This document shows positions 52,407 through 63,174 of a stretch of DNA of 64,000 nucleotides, piece after piece. The notes below the pieces were generated by a model. The model was given only the letters and a program-made list of their open reading frames with translations. It did no database searches and was not told the origin of the DNA. The stretch is taken from the NCBI GenBank assembly GCA_023376005.1, contig CM042142.1, positions 48,775,834-48,839,833 of the forward strand, read 5' to 3'. How positions within the stretch are numbered: position 1 is the stretch's first letter; every line of letters starts with the position of its first letter. A program made the position numbers and the translations under genes. This DNA is from Doryteuthis pealeii (Eukaryota > Mollusca > Cephalopoda > Myopsida > Loliginidae).

Positions 52407-52852
52407 TACCGTAATTATTCGCGTATAACACGCACTCCCCCCCCCAACTATATTCTTAAACCTAAAAGTTGGGCGTGCGTATTATACACGATAACTAAAT
52501 ATCAACCTTTTATCTGGCTACGTGTATCCCCATTTTTAGTACGATATGACCGAAGTTATATCTATGATCCAATGTACAGGTGTATGGTGTAATGGCTACT
52601 GCCGTAATGAAAAATGGATACGGCCAGACGGGTTAAAATCCTGGACGAGGCTGTTTGCATTTCACATACCCTTTGGAAAGGTATGAATCCAACTATTCTC
52701 CCTCCAGCTATGGGTAAACAGTAAGATAAATGACTCTTTAACCATGGTTAGGCAACCAGTATAGGAAAAGGAAAACTCTGAATTCAAACCTGTTATACTC
52801 CGCTTAAGAAATCGACCATATGTCGCATCCTATTCGTGCGGAGGGTGCGGTG

Positions 52853-52905
<53 letters not shown>

Positions 52906-53446
52906 CAGAGATTGAAGATTATGTTGTTTATATTTCGTAACTGCTCTTAAAGCTGTTCTGCTATTTTAGTATTGAGCACCTTCATATGCTAATACTTTTC
53001 ACATTCATTCTCAATTATGTTATATATATATATATATAATGATCTAAACTAACTAATCTGTGACAAACAATTGTTTTATGCCGCTACAGAGAAATAACCA
53101 CTAGAATATGTGTTTGTTTATAATTTTGTTTTCTCCAAGTGTCAGTTTATTTTTTGCCACAAGCTTGTTAAACTTTTCTGTAAATATGTCCATATGTTCT
53201 AGATATTGCGTTAATTTTTTGTTTCAAAACATAAGTAAATTGTTTTACTTTTCTTTATTTAAAAATTTTTTTTAGTCTATACGAACTGGATAAAAAGTTG
53301 AACAATATTAATTTAGCAGCTACAAATTCTAAAAAAGTTAGTGCGTATTATATACAAGATACTTTTTTTTTTGTTTGATTTTTTTTTTTTTCAGAATTTC
53401 GTCAGCCAAATTTAAGGGTGCGTATTATACACGAATAATTATGGTA
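52407..53446. mobile_element. TA-flanked foldback element with nested SINE B
   Basis: The ends TACCGTAATTATTCGCGTAT and ATACACGAATAATTATGGTA are inverted. A second inner inverted pair (GCGTGCGTATTATACACG and GTGCGTATTATATACAAG) lies inside. A SINE B and (AT)n were inserted in the interior. No transposase. Resembles 8796-9145. Confidence 0.8.
52578..52850 (+). repeat. SINE B inside the foldback element
   Basis: GGTGTATGGTGTAATGGCTA (A-box region), GGGTTAAAATCCTGGACG (B-box decayed), CTCCCTCCAGCTATGGGTAA, CTCCGCTTAAGAAATCGACC. The tail runs into (AT)n at 52853-52903. Confidence 0.88.
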
Positions 53447-54598
53447 ATCTCTATCATCATTGCTAAAAAGCAGTTTGATCATTATAAAAAATAAAAAACC
53501 GTTTGATCATTATAAAAAGTGCGTATATTCTCAGAAAAACAAATTTTGGTATATATATCGTCTGGTGTCAAATCAAAACATAAAACAACATACCATTAAA
53601 AACTGATCGCTAAATCAATAATTATTTTATAATAAACCTGAGATTTTTTTTCATCTCTTCTGAAAATTTAAAAAAAAAGAACCCAAAAAACAACCATTGT
53701 TTGCGTGTTTTTTATGGCGGGAAAGATTTTATACTGTGTATCTCTTACTTCTATTGAATGACAGAACTTAAAGCAAAACTGAAAACTAATATCAACACTA
53801 TGGATACATTTTCCTGTTATGGATATTCATGTATTTTCAACTAAATATATTTTTCTGCAGAAGATAATTAAATTAATTAGTTAACTACCAGACTAGATTA
53901 TTCACGAGCTTCACCAACCTGTCACCGGTGATTGAATCATATACGTTTTGTTGTTTGTTATTATTTATTATTGTTGCTGTTGTTACTCAATGTTGATGTC
54001 AAATTATTATGACACTTACGAGATATCAAAAATGTATATGTACATTATCAATATAACTTATTTGTTGGCTGATTTTTTTAATTATTTTTTTTTTTTTTAT
54101 TAAATTAATTTTTTTTAATTTATTTAGCCATACTCTTCCTTCCTCTCTTATTTAATTTATCAGTCTAGTTATGAAAAATAAATGTTCCGTTTTCTTCGAC
54201 AAAATTCATCTAAAAGCGAAGATTTAAGTAATTGATGAAAATACAATCAAAAAGACTTGTTGCCAAAACAAACATATGACTAAACATGAGACTAGTTGCT
54301 AAAAACAAAACAAAAAAGCCAATGACTTTCAAAGAGAAGGAAGGCTGACCATTCCAGAGTGTGGATGTCCACTTTAATATTATTATTATTATTACCATTG
54401 TTCTCAGTGAGAACCAAATCTATGCCTCCTTTCAATCAGCAGTGGAACCCGGATGTCAGTATTTACCTACACTCGCCTTGAGTGTAGCATGCTATAAATG
54501 GTCAGTTTAAAGAGGTGACACCTACAAGTACGCATGGGCAGGGGTTAAAAAATTATCCGGTCCTAACGAACAGGTGTCAACACCGGGACCAGGCTCAT
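53447..54598. other. AT-rich, no feature recognised
   Basis: Short direct repeat GTTTGATCATTATAAAAA near 53470-53518. No gene. Confidence 0.4.
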
Positions 54599-54613
54599 CT
54601 CTTGTCTTTTTTT

Positions 54614-54649
<36 letters not shown>

Positions 54650-54945
54650 GTCTTGTCTAAAGAAAAAGAACACGACTAAAAAGATGAACAGATACGATAT
54701 TCTAATCCTAGCCCGAAGGCCAGGGAGTTTAGATCTCTGTCTGTTTGTCTTTCTAAGTGACCCTGGATCCCTGTTCATTTTGAAATCAAAAATACAGTAA
54801 GCGGATACAGAAAAGAGTTCCTATTTGTCTTGGATATATCATTTTAAACTTACGTGAATGATGTTAGCATACAAAGTACACCATTTTGGAATTGCTTTTT
54901 TTTTTCTTTTTTCTTCTTTTTTTTGCTTTTTTTTTTTTTTTTTTT

Positions 54946-54980
<35 letters not shown>
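54599..54980. repeat. Two long poly-T tracts
   Basis: T-rich homopolymer runs at 54599-54648 and 54896-54980, interrupted by few C or G. They could be the 3' tails of retroposed sequence on the minus strand. No homology upstream to decide. Confidence 0.85.
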
Positions 54981-55270
54981 ACCTTGCTAACTTTTCTCTT
55001 GTCATCTGTATCTCATATTGTTTTTTGTATTGAAAAAAAAAAATGAAGACCATGACCAATCCAGCAGACGACGTATAGCTGGTTCAGACTAGTCATTCGT
55101 TCTACATCTTTTATTGTGTAGGTTCTTTCAAAGAACTACTTCAGACATTGCTGTTTCACTCTTGCTTGTTGTGAAGAAATAAAATAAAAAACTAATTATG
55201 AACATGAAAAAAAAAACTGTTTGTCTTATTTATTCAATATCAATCCTCTTTCACATTACTTTCTACTTTG
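54981..55270. other. Non-coding, no feature
   Basis: Nothing recognised. Confidence 0.4.
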
Positions 55271-55271
55271 G

Positions 55272-55655
55272 TCCTTACTTACACGGGCGGTCTGAGAGGC
55301 CTCTTCCGACCAGTCGGCTGGCCATGTCAAACTCTAGCACCAATATGATTGTCCCAACCCTATTGCCCTCATGGCAACTTCCAACCCTTTTTATCATATA
55401 TGTGCTAGAAGGCGGTGGCTGAGGGTCTTATATAGGTGCTAGGACTCGACGTGAGCAGACGATTGATCGGAGGTGGCCTCTGTGACCACCCGTGTAGCCT
55501 AAATAAATGGAGTATTGCATGCCATATACTGCTCAACCACCAGGATTCTGCCCTTAAGCATCATCGGTTACCACCCACGACCGACAGGTGGGCCCATTGG
55601 GGGGGTACCCCTCTGCAGAGGTGCAGTCGGTGTATTCGACAGGTCGGGGAAATTA
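55272..55655. repeat. Two retroposon E fragments in inverted orientation
   Basis: A plus-strand middle part (GGGCGGTCTGAGAGGCCTC...GCTGAGGGTCTTA, 55272-55430) meets a minus-strand 5' part (TATAGGTGCTAGGACTCGAC...GTGCAGTCGGTGTATTC, 55432-55655). The shared ~100 bp form an inverted repeat. Confidence 0.8.
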
Positions 55656-56041
55656 TTAATGATACGATTCTTTAATTAGTAAAAGCCTTCGTTTATGATA
55701 TATGACCAGTTTAATAAGTTACATTTAAATCAAAAGATCTTGCTAGATCATCGTTCTTAAGCAGCAAAGATCCTACTTAGACCTTAAATGAGAGTGTAAG
55801 GATACAATAAATTATAATATTCTTTAGATAATTTGTATGTCCAGAAGAGCCCGTAGGACAGTCACAGAAACCCCTTCTCGACCTCTACTTGCTTCTGTTC
55901 TTTGAATAGTAGAGACGTTGTCTCTGACTCTGCCGTGGAGTTACAAGGTCATATATAGAGAGAGAGAGATATATTGGTAATTTTTCCGAGATGAAATAAA
56001 GTAAAAAGTGCTCAATTATAAATGTAAGAGTTTTATTTATT

Positions 56042-56225
56042 AAATATAACTGTTTATACAGAGGTTTTAGTGAGCATCTACCTAAGGTTTCATACTTCGT
56101 CAAGATACTTATTTCATCCCTCTGATACAAACACATCACAGGGATGAAATAAGTATCCTGACGAAGGCAAAAGCCTGAAACCTTAGGTAGATGCTCACTA
56201 AAACCTCTGTATAAACAGTTATATT

Positions 56226-56226
<1 letters not shown>
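56042..56226. repeat. 185-bp palindrome
   Basis: AAATATAACTGTTTATACAG, GGTTTTAGTGAGCATCTACC, TAAGGTTTCA and the inverse at the right. ~80-bp arms with few mismatches and a tip around CATCCCTCTGATAC. An (AT)n follows at 56228-56258. Confidence 0.93.
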
Positions 56227-56260
<34 letters not shown>

Positions 56261-56261
56261 A

Positions 56262-56340
56262 TGGGTAAAATAGTACGGCAGACTGGGCTCTTTACACTTG
56301 GATAGGTAACCAGTCTAGGAGAAGGAAAGTGAATTTGAAA
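56262..56340 (+). repeat. SINE B internal fragment
   Basis: GGCAGACTGGGCTCTTTACAC and GGTAACCAGTCTAGGAGAAGG. Confidence 0.7.
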
Positions 56341-56522
56341 AACCTGAGGTCAGTCGTTGATTGGGTTTGTGGCATTCCTTGTTCACCAATTCTTTCCCAT
56401 CGACTGTGCCAAAAAGTGCGGATGGTCCAACACAAGCCTTCACCACTATAAACAAAACACTGTGTGGGTTGTTCATTGGATGAACCCCCATGTGTCAAAA
56501 TTGACGAGAGGGTCCATTAAAA

Positions 56523-56523
<1 letters not shown>

Positions 56524-56573
<50 letters not shown>
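56524..56573. repeat. (AT)n microsatellite
   Basis: About 24 AT units. Confidence 0.97.
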
Positions 56574-56577
<4 letters not shown>

Positions 56578-57214
56578 TCCACACATGTCAAGTAAACATT
56601 TTTCCATTGTGTACCCCTTCCACATACTACTTGTTCATTCAACAATATGTGTATAATTCTACCATGGCACACGTTTGTGTTCTTTTCTTTTAATACCACC
56701 TGCATGTATATGTACATATAAGATATTAAGAGTTCTTGTATGTGTCATTTGGTTTATATTGTCTTCCCTTCCATTTTGTTCAGTGTTAGTATATCACGGA
56801 ATTACTAATGCTAATATTGGTCCTTGGAGGGTGAGAACTCGACTAAATATATTCCCTCCTACCAAGCATTACCAATAGAGGAATACTTACGAATGTCGGG
56901 TACCATAAACAGTCTGAAGCCAAGTGTGATAAACTGTGCAAACCTTAATAGATTCAATGGCCAGTTTAATAAAATGCGTATAACTAAAAACTTTAGAACC
57001 TTGAGTTTTAAAAATATTGTTGGAATATTTTGGAATATAAGGTGTGCTCCAATTCCCCATCTGGATTTATAAACTATCCAAGATCACGTGGTTTATTCCT
57101 GCGGCAAATCACTAGCCATACTGCGTGGCTGATACACTACTTAAACCCCCACACTGGCTATAATTCTAATTGCACTCATTAAGGAGGGGCTTACAGTACT
57201 CAGGATTACCAGAC
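56574..57214. other. Unassigned sequence with short frames
   Basis: A frame of 82 codons at 56824-57072 (ends FKNIVGIFWNIRCAPIPHLD) has no recognised domain. It may belong to the same unknown element as 57563-57946. Confidence 0.3.
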
Positions 57215-57445
57215 GATTACCAATACTCAGGACTCTTTACCAAGGGATTACCAAGGTTCCAATTCCACTGGACAAGCGCTCGGGCTTAAAGCCTACAGGA
57301 TGGCCCATCAGATTGTAACAAAAGTTATGATTATGAAGGGACTTACAATACTCAGGACCCTTTACCAAGGGATTTACCAAGGTTCCAATTCCACTGGACA
57401 AGCGCTCTGGTTTAAGGCCTACAAGGATGGTCCAACAGATTGTAA
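57178..57445. repeat. Tandem duplication, ~120-bp unit
   Basis: TTTACCAAGGGATTACCAAGG, CAATTCCACTGGACAAGCGC and AGGATGGCCCATCAGATTGT recur ~120 bp later with small changes. GGGGCTTACAGTACTCAGG opens the first unit and GGGACTTACAATACTCAGG the second. Confidence 0.88.
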
Positions 57446-57562
57446 CCAATATATTTACAACTTCGCTTTTCAGAGGATGGGGTTGGGAATTATTATCACT
57501 TTCCTTCCGAATTTGAGTAGTATACAAATATCAAAGTTGTTGGTGCGAGGGAGGATATTTAG

Positions 57563-57946
57563 TTGAGTCTCCACTCACTAAGGTCCAATATTATTATTAG
57601 TATATCCAATGATGCACTAACACTGAATAAACGGAAATATAGACAAGATAATCTCATCTACACTTATAGAAACACATCATATATGCATGATATACATATA
57701 TTAAGTATTGATAAGAATACAGAAACGTGTCCAAAAAGACAAAATATGCACATATTGTTCCAGGAACAAGCAATATATGAAAATGGTATAAAAACAGAAA
57801 AGGGCTTACTTAAGTTTGATGGTCATAGCTATGTGGGCTTTACGTTTCAATGGTGGGGCAAGAGACGATGTTCGTCACTGGGAGAGATGACAAAGTCTCC
57901 ACTGTTCAAAGAACAGGACCAAAAAAATGCACGTCTTTACTGTTAA
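57563..57946 (+). CDS. Unrecognised 127-codon open frame
   Basis: The predicted product is polar and basic, with SNDALTLNKRKYRQDNLIYT in its first third and GKRRCSSLGEMTKSPLFKEQ near the end. No membrane segment, signal peptide or known motif is visible. It is not a microsatellite translation and does not overlap the SINEs, so it may be a remnant of an unknown mobile element or an exon. A TATAAATA-like word and AATAAA follow at about 58085-58095. Function not assignable. Confidence 0.25.
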   Translation: MSLHSLRSNIIISISNDALTLNKRKYRQDNLIYTYRNTSYMHDIHILSIDKNTETCPKRQNMHILFQEQAIYENGIKTEKGLLKFDGHSYVGFTFQWWGKRRCSSLGEMTKSPLFKEQDQKNARLYC

Positions 57947-58197
57947 CAGCGACAGAAGAGACCGAGGTGAATTCTATGATTGTCATGTAACCACGTGGTG
58001 TTCAATGGACACGCCCATTTTTCAAGGGGGACAATGATTATCTCCCTTCACAAATGTTAGCTAAAAGGCTATATATTGGATATGTATAAATAAACATTGG
58101 ATGCAACTTATAAACTCTAAACATTGTTTCTAAGTGCGTTTCTGTTTGTATTCCGTTTCTGTTCCACATTTTTTCATAGATTAGTTCTGTATAATAG

Positions 58198-58460
58198 GAC
58201 CGGTTTAGCTCAGTCGGTAGAGCGTTGGACTATGAACCACAAGGTTCCGGGATCGATAACCAGTCCTCGCCAACACAGCGTTTAAATAGCACAGGGAATC
58301 TGCGTGGTAAAGTGAGGAGCTGATGGTAAATGTGGCGCTCCCGCATCAGACGCAAGACAATTCCCTTGGTTCTAGCGCTAGCGAAAAGGGGATGGACTCC
58401 CTCGCTGTCTGGCTGATACCGATTTTAGGCCACCCCCGACGACTTTACTTTTTAGTTCTG
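58198..58460 (+). repeat. SINE A, near full length
   Basis: GGTTTAGCTCAGTCGGTAGAG (A box), GGGATCGATAACCAGTCC (B box region), AATAGCACAGGGAATCTG, GCGCTAGCGAAAAGGGGATG and ACGACTTTACTTTTTAG. Of the copies here its head is closest to a tRNA. Confidence 0.92.
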
Positions 58461-58486
58461 TATATATCATTAGGAATTAAAAATAA

Positions 58487-59092
58487 GTTTGGTTTGGTTT
58501 GGTTTGTTTTGTTTTACGGCATATCAACCTCAGTGGGTCATTTAATGCCGATAAAGTTTTGAAATAAATCAATTCTTAATGGATAATACAATTTTTTTAT
58601 AAATACATTTTTCTATTTAACCCATAGATGGGACCCTAACAGGTACTACCACTCCGGGTCAGAGTGGACCAGGGAGCAATGGTGATGAAGGGGTGCTCCA
58701 CATTCCCCAAACCTCCAAAACTGGAACCTCACCATCAGATAGAGTTTAACGTCATTCCCAGGACATGTAGACCCGCAGCCACCGCCTTCTAGCATCCATA
58801 TGATAAAAGGGGCTGGGGCTTGCCATAAGGGCAATAGGGTTGGGAAAATCATATAGGTGCTAGGGCTTGACGTGAACCACCGATTGATCGGAGGGGGCCT
58901 CTCCGACCGCCCGTCTAGCCCAAGATAGGGCCAAAGTGGAGTATTGCATGACATGAACTGCTCATCCACCTGGGCTCTATCCTTAAGCATCACGGGTCGC
59001 CACCCACGGCCAACAGGTGGCCCCATTGGGGGAGTCTTACCCCTCTGCAGAGGTGCAGTCGGTGCATTCTAACGCCCCAGCCGACAGGGTGG
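58487..59092 (-). repeat. Retroposon E, best full-length copy (606 bp)
   Basis: Flanked by TAAAAATAA at 58478-58486 and 59093-59101. On the minus strand it runs from CCACCCTGTCGGCTGGGGCG through GGCCACCTGTTGGCCGTGGG, GACGGGCGGTCGGAGAGGCC and GGTAGTACCTGTTAGGGTCC to the CGGCAT...ATGCCG hairpin and the AACAAACCAAACC tail. No tRNA-like boxes and no long frame, so it is a non-coding retroposon with an unidentified head. Confidence 0.85.
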
Positions 59093-59348
59093 TAAAAATA
59101 AATATATTTAATACTAATCATATTTTTGGTCTAAAACTGCATCTATGTATTCATTCCTGTTTTCTACTCATGATGAATATTCAATAAGATATTTTTTACA
59201 TTTGTTTTTGGTGGCGTGTAGGGGTCTATCTTGTTACTAATGCACAATAGCGTGCAAGACATGATATCATTAAACTACGTATAAAATCATTACATTTCAC
59301 GGAAATACCCTAAACCTTTGAGACGCTCGTGTTAGGATAAGAGTTAGA
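59093..59348. other. Non-coding, no feature
   Basis: Nothing recognised. Confidence 0.4.
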
Positions 59349-59588
59349 CTACTTCGGGAGTTTCCGTAATCTAATGCTATTTATACGTAAAATGCGATTC
59401 TAATGATATTATCTCTTGCCCACTCTTCTGGATTGTGTACCTCTATCTTCAAGCCTTAGGAACATTAACTACTTGGGAGTTTCCGTATCTAATGCTATTT
59501 ATACGTAAAATGCGATTCTAATGATGATTATCTCTTGCCCACACTCTCTGCATTTGTACCTCTATCTCCAAGCCTTAGGAACATTACT
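59349..59588. repeat. Tandem duplication, 120-bp period, two units
   Basis: CTACTTCGGGAGTTTCCGTA at 59349 and CTACTTGGGAGTTTCCGTAT at 59469, followed in both by GCTATTTATACGTAAAATGC, TATCTCTTGCCCAC and AAGCCTTAGGAACATTA. About 95% identical by eye, so recent. Confidence 0.95.
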
Positions 59589-59736
59589 ACTATTGAATTT
59601 TACGGAATTCCTTTTAAATAATATTTTAAAAGATTTAATTACATTGTTTTTTTGTTTGGTAAAGATTTTAAAACATTTTTTTTTTTTTTTTTTTTTCTTT
59701 TTTTGTTTTTTGCTTTGTAGTATCTAGTATCTTTTT

Positions 59737-60189
59737 GGTATATAAGGACTATTTGTGCTCGTAAATTCTACCATAAAATAAACTGAAACCCCCATTTTAT
59801 GTCCATGTTTTTGTATTAATGTTTTATTTTTCTTGCACCCGTAGTTACAATACAAATATTATTTTCTTTATTTATTTTTGATATTTATTTCAATGAGCAT
59901 ATTCTAAAAGTTATTATTTTGTTGAGAATGTTTAGTTTTAAAGTACGAGTAAAAAGTTGAAGTGTAAAAACGAACCCCCACTTTAAAACTAAGCATTCTC
60001 ACAAAAATAAAAGCTTTTAGATATATACACATTGAAGTGAATATTAAAATAAATAAAGGAAATATATTTAGTATTGCAACTATAACGGTGGCAAGAAAAA
60101 TAAAACATTTATTGCAAAACACACTGACATAAAATGGGGGTTCAGTTTATTTTATGGTAGGAATTTACGAGCAAATAGTCTTATTTACC
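59737..60189. mobile_element. 453-bp palindrome (foldback)
   Basis: GGTATATAAGGACTATTTG, CATAAAATAAACTGAACC-like, CCCCCATTTTATGTC and GAATGTTTAGTTTTAAAGT on the left are inverted on the right. The tip is around 59950-59975. The arms carry indels. Non-coding. Confidence 0.9.
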
Positions 60190-61400
60190 GTATCTTTTTT
60201 TTTCAGCCAAGAAAAAAAAAATATAGCTGTGTGAGAATCTTCCTCGCCACAATATGGCAGTTTATTTCTCTAGTATCGTAATAAATAAACTAATTGGCAT
60301 TCAGCGACGATAAACCTTTTAACGTCATTTCTTTCTTTCTCTTCTGTCTTCCTCCTGGAATTGTAACACATGACGATGTGCAACGTGGGCGGCAAGAATT
60401 GACATCATCATACAATAAATAACAAAACTTCACGGTGCACGACAGCACAACCGATGCTACTGAATCACCACGGAGCAAAAGAACACCCGATTACCGCGTG
60501 AGCAACCTCAACATCCAATTTTGCAGTAAATGAGGACGACAAAACCTTGAGCCAACCACGCAGTTAGCGGACTGAAGCGAGTCTAGTCTTTTTTTTGGGT
60601 TTGTTGCCTATATGTAGAGAATAGTGAGAAGACGGTGTGGTATGGCTTTTTATATTGGGGACTGTTGTTTTGACTTATCTGCGTTGGGTTGTGTGTTTAA
60701 ATTTGCCTTCGCGCGTTTTAGAGGGGTTCGTGGGGTTGGGGGTTATAATAACACTATATAAACTTTTAAGAGAGACGGTATCCCTTGTGGTTTTTATTCC
60801 TTCGCGTTTTCTCTCACATTTAATTTTCAATGGTTTATATTTTCTTGCCTGGTGTCTTAATTTTGCAAGCAAGAGTTGTTCACCGGTTTTTTTTTTTTTT
60901 TTTTTTTTGTAAAAAGGAAAAAGAATTTTTTTTTTTTTTTTTTTTGCTAAATTATTCGAACGCAATGAAAGGAAAAAGGAAAATTCCGTTTGTTAATTTC
61001 ATCAGTCAAAATGATCTTTCTAGCTGACTATTTATTTCATCTGAGTAATTATGTTTTTAAAAATGCCCCTTGATGTAAACGTGACTGGTTGCGCATTGTT
61101 GTAAGGCGGGTGATATGTCATCTCCTCTCGTCTCCACTCTCTTTCATGGCTTGTCCTCTCTCTCTGTCTCTGCCTCGTGTCGGAGGTCATCTTCATCAGT
61201 GTCTCTCGGAGGTTGTGTTCGCGTGTGTGTGGATGGAGTTGCTGGCTCGTCTCCTCTCTGCTCGTCTCTCCATCGTCAATCTTCTCGTTCTCTGTGTGTG
61301 ATTGTGTGTTGTGTATCATCTACTCTTCTCTCTCTCATTTTATTCTGCTCTCTTCTCTCTCCTTAGGAATCTTCTCCAGTTCTACTCGTATGCTATTCTT
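60190..61400. other. Mixed-composition region up to the gap, no firm gene
   Basis: 60290-60590 is comparatively rich in G and C and does not match other repeats in the window. 61085-61380 is a pyrimidine-rich stretch with many TCTC and TGTGTG words. Either could be a promoter or untranslated exon, but no frame, splice signal or motif supports a call. Poly-T runs lie near 60890 and 60928. Confidence 0.3.
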
Positions 61401-61500
61401 NNNNNNNNNNNNNNNNNNNNNNNNNNNNNNNNNNNNNNNNNNNNNNNNNNNNNNNNNNNNNNNNNNNNNNNNNNNNNNNNNNNNNNNNNNNNNNNNNNNN
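61401..61500. other. Assembly gap, 100 N
   Basis: Exactly 100 unknown bases, the usual placeholder for a gap of unknown length. Frames crossing it are not real. Confidence 1.
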
Positions 61501-61617
61501 ATATATAAGGAATGGAGCACTTATGACGGCCTTTACAATACAAAGCGATGTGTGTATTAAAACAGTTAAAATCCCCTTCGTATTCTGTAGGTGTCGGACA
61601 GAAACCCAACGATCGGA

Positions 61618-61818
61618 TTTCTATTCTAGCTGTAGGTAGCTTGCAAAAATGTCTAGGCCGCACTGAAGAGACTTGGTAAGTCGAAACACGTGTCTGTGTA
61701 TGACCCTATATATAGATATATATATATATATATACGGTCATCCACAGACACGTGTTTGACTTATCAAGTCTCTTCAGTGCGGCTAGACATTTTGCAAGCT
61801 ACCTACAGCCGGAATATA
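61618..61818. repeat. 200-bp palindrome with (AT)n tip
   Basis: CTGTAGGTAGCTTGCAAAA, GTCTAGGCCGCACTGAAGAG, CACGTGTCTGTG and the inverse after a TATATA tip. ~80-bp arms, few mismatches. A half copy lies at 49588-49640. Followed by (AT)n and (GA)n at 61821-61882. Confidence 0.93.
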
Positions 61819-61989
61819 ATATATATATATATATATATATTATATAATATATTATAGAGAGAGAGAGAGAGAGAGAGAGAGAAGGGATGAGGTACTCCAT
61901 GCTATCTGTAGTTTCTGCTCGAGTTCAAAATGCAGTTTTTGTTGACCCCTTCCCAATAAAAAAAAAGAAAATCTCCTAATCTATATTAT

Positions 61990-62545
61990 GAAAAGAGGCA
62001 CTCGTAGCGTTATGGTTATTATCATAGGAAATGGACACGGTGACCTGAGTTCAAATCCTGGACGAAACTGTTTGCATTTCACATACCGCTAATACTATTG
62101 AGAAAGGTATTGAGAAGGGTATGAATCCAACTGTTCTCCCTCCAGCTATGGGGAAATAGTAGGGCAGACTGGGCTCTTTAGCTTTGGTATGTGTTGTGGA
62201 CTAGCCAGACGTACCTAGCGTAGAGCGTGAATGCGCTGGTCCATGACTATTTATACACGGCTGTCTGAGAGCATCGAAGTGATTACTGAGACTGCAAGGA
62301 TTACGGAACCATTACGCGAACCGTCTACCTCGAGGTTTTAGCACTCTGTTGCGAGTTACTATCTGTCTGGCGCACATGTAGTTTGAATGTACCAGTATAC
62401 TGAATACTGTATGATCCAGTATACAACAATATGTCAATCGGTCTGGGAGAAGGAAAATTCTGAATTCAAAGCTGATAAACTCCGCTTAAGAAATTGTCCT
62501 TGTGCCGCATCCTGCTCGTGCTAGGCGGGGTTTAGACAAATACAC
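61990..62545 (+). repeat. SINE B interrupted by a probable solo LTR
   Basis: The head CACTCGTAGCGTTATGGTTA with CCTGAGTTCAAATCCTGG, the body up to GGGCTCTTTAGCTTTGGTATG, then the insert, then GTCAATCGGTCTGGGAGAAG to CTCGTGCTAGGCGGGG. Removing the insert restores the SINE B order. Confidence 0.88.
62192..62428. mobile_element. Probable solo LTR, 237 bp
   Basis: Begins TGTTGTGG and ends ATACAACA, that is TG...CA with inverted hexamers TGTTGT/ACAACA. It is flanked by GTATG (62187-62191) and ATATG (62429-62433), a 5-bp duplication with one mismatch. A TATTTATA box-like word lies at about 62248. No internal region, primer-binding site or polypurine tract, so it fits a solo LTR. Orientation is uncertain. 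Confidence 0.75.
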
Positions 62546-62857
62546 ATATCATGAAATGACACACTATGTTTTCCTTTTGTACATGACTCACATAATAATA
62601 TAAAAATAAATTATACATTACCAAACAAGTCCATGCATGGTGGAATTCCAATGTGACTTTTCTCTAAAGCGATCCTTATCATCTTCCCAGGAACAACGAG
62701 ACGTAAACATAATCTTTGCCAACTTCACGTTCACATTGCAAGACAAATTGCCCAGAATTTAAGATAGACATTTATTCGGCCAGCCTTGCCTCAAGTTTTA
62801 AATAACTTGCCGACACACGTCTTCAATAGCAAACAACCCACGATAAATATTAAAAAA
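62546..62857. other. Non-coding, no feature
   Basis: Nothing recognised. Confidence 0.4.
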
Positions 62858-62870
62858 AAAACGTATTATA

Positions 62871-63161
62871 TATATTTACGAACCACTCCACACGGGCAGG
62901 ATGTGACACATGGTCAATTTCTTAAGCGGGGTTTAACAGGTTTGAATTCAGAGTTTTCCTTCTCCTAGACTGGTTACATAACCATGGTTAAAGAGTCCAG
63001 CCTGCCCTGCTGTTTGCCCATAGCTGGAGGGAGAATTGGAATCATGCCTTTCCTAAGGGTATTAGCACTATGTAAAATGCCAACAGCTTCGTCCAGGAAT
63101 TGAACTCGGGTTGACGAGTCCATTTCCTGCGATTCTAACCATTAGACCACGCGCCTCCATT
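62871..63161 (-). repeat. SINE B, full length, 13-bp target duplication
   Basis: Flanked by AAAACGTATTATA at 62858-62870 and 63162-63174. The head on the minus strand GGAGGCGCGTGGTCTAATGG (A-box region) and CCCGAGTTCAATTCC (B box); length 291 bp, as for the copy at 2340-2628. Confidence 0.93.
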
Positions 63162-63174
63162 AAAACGTATTATA

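Noticed and set aside
54563..55059. Lysine-rich minus-strand frames
   Set aside because: Direct translations of poly-T tracts.
61177..61663. Frames of 61-127 codons crossing the run of N
   Set aside because: They run through unknown bases of unknown true length.
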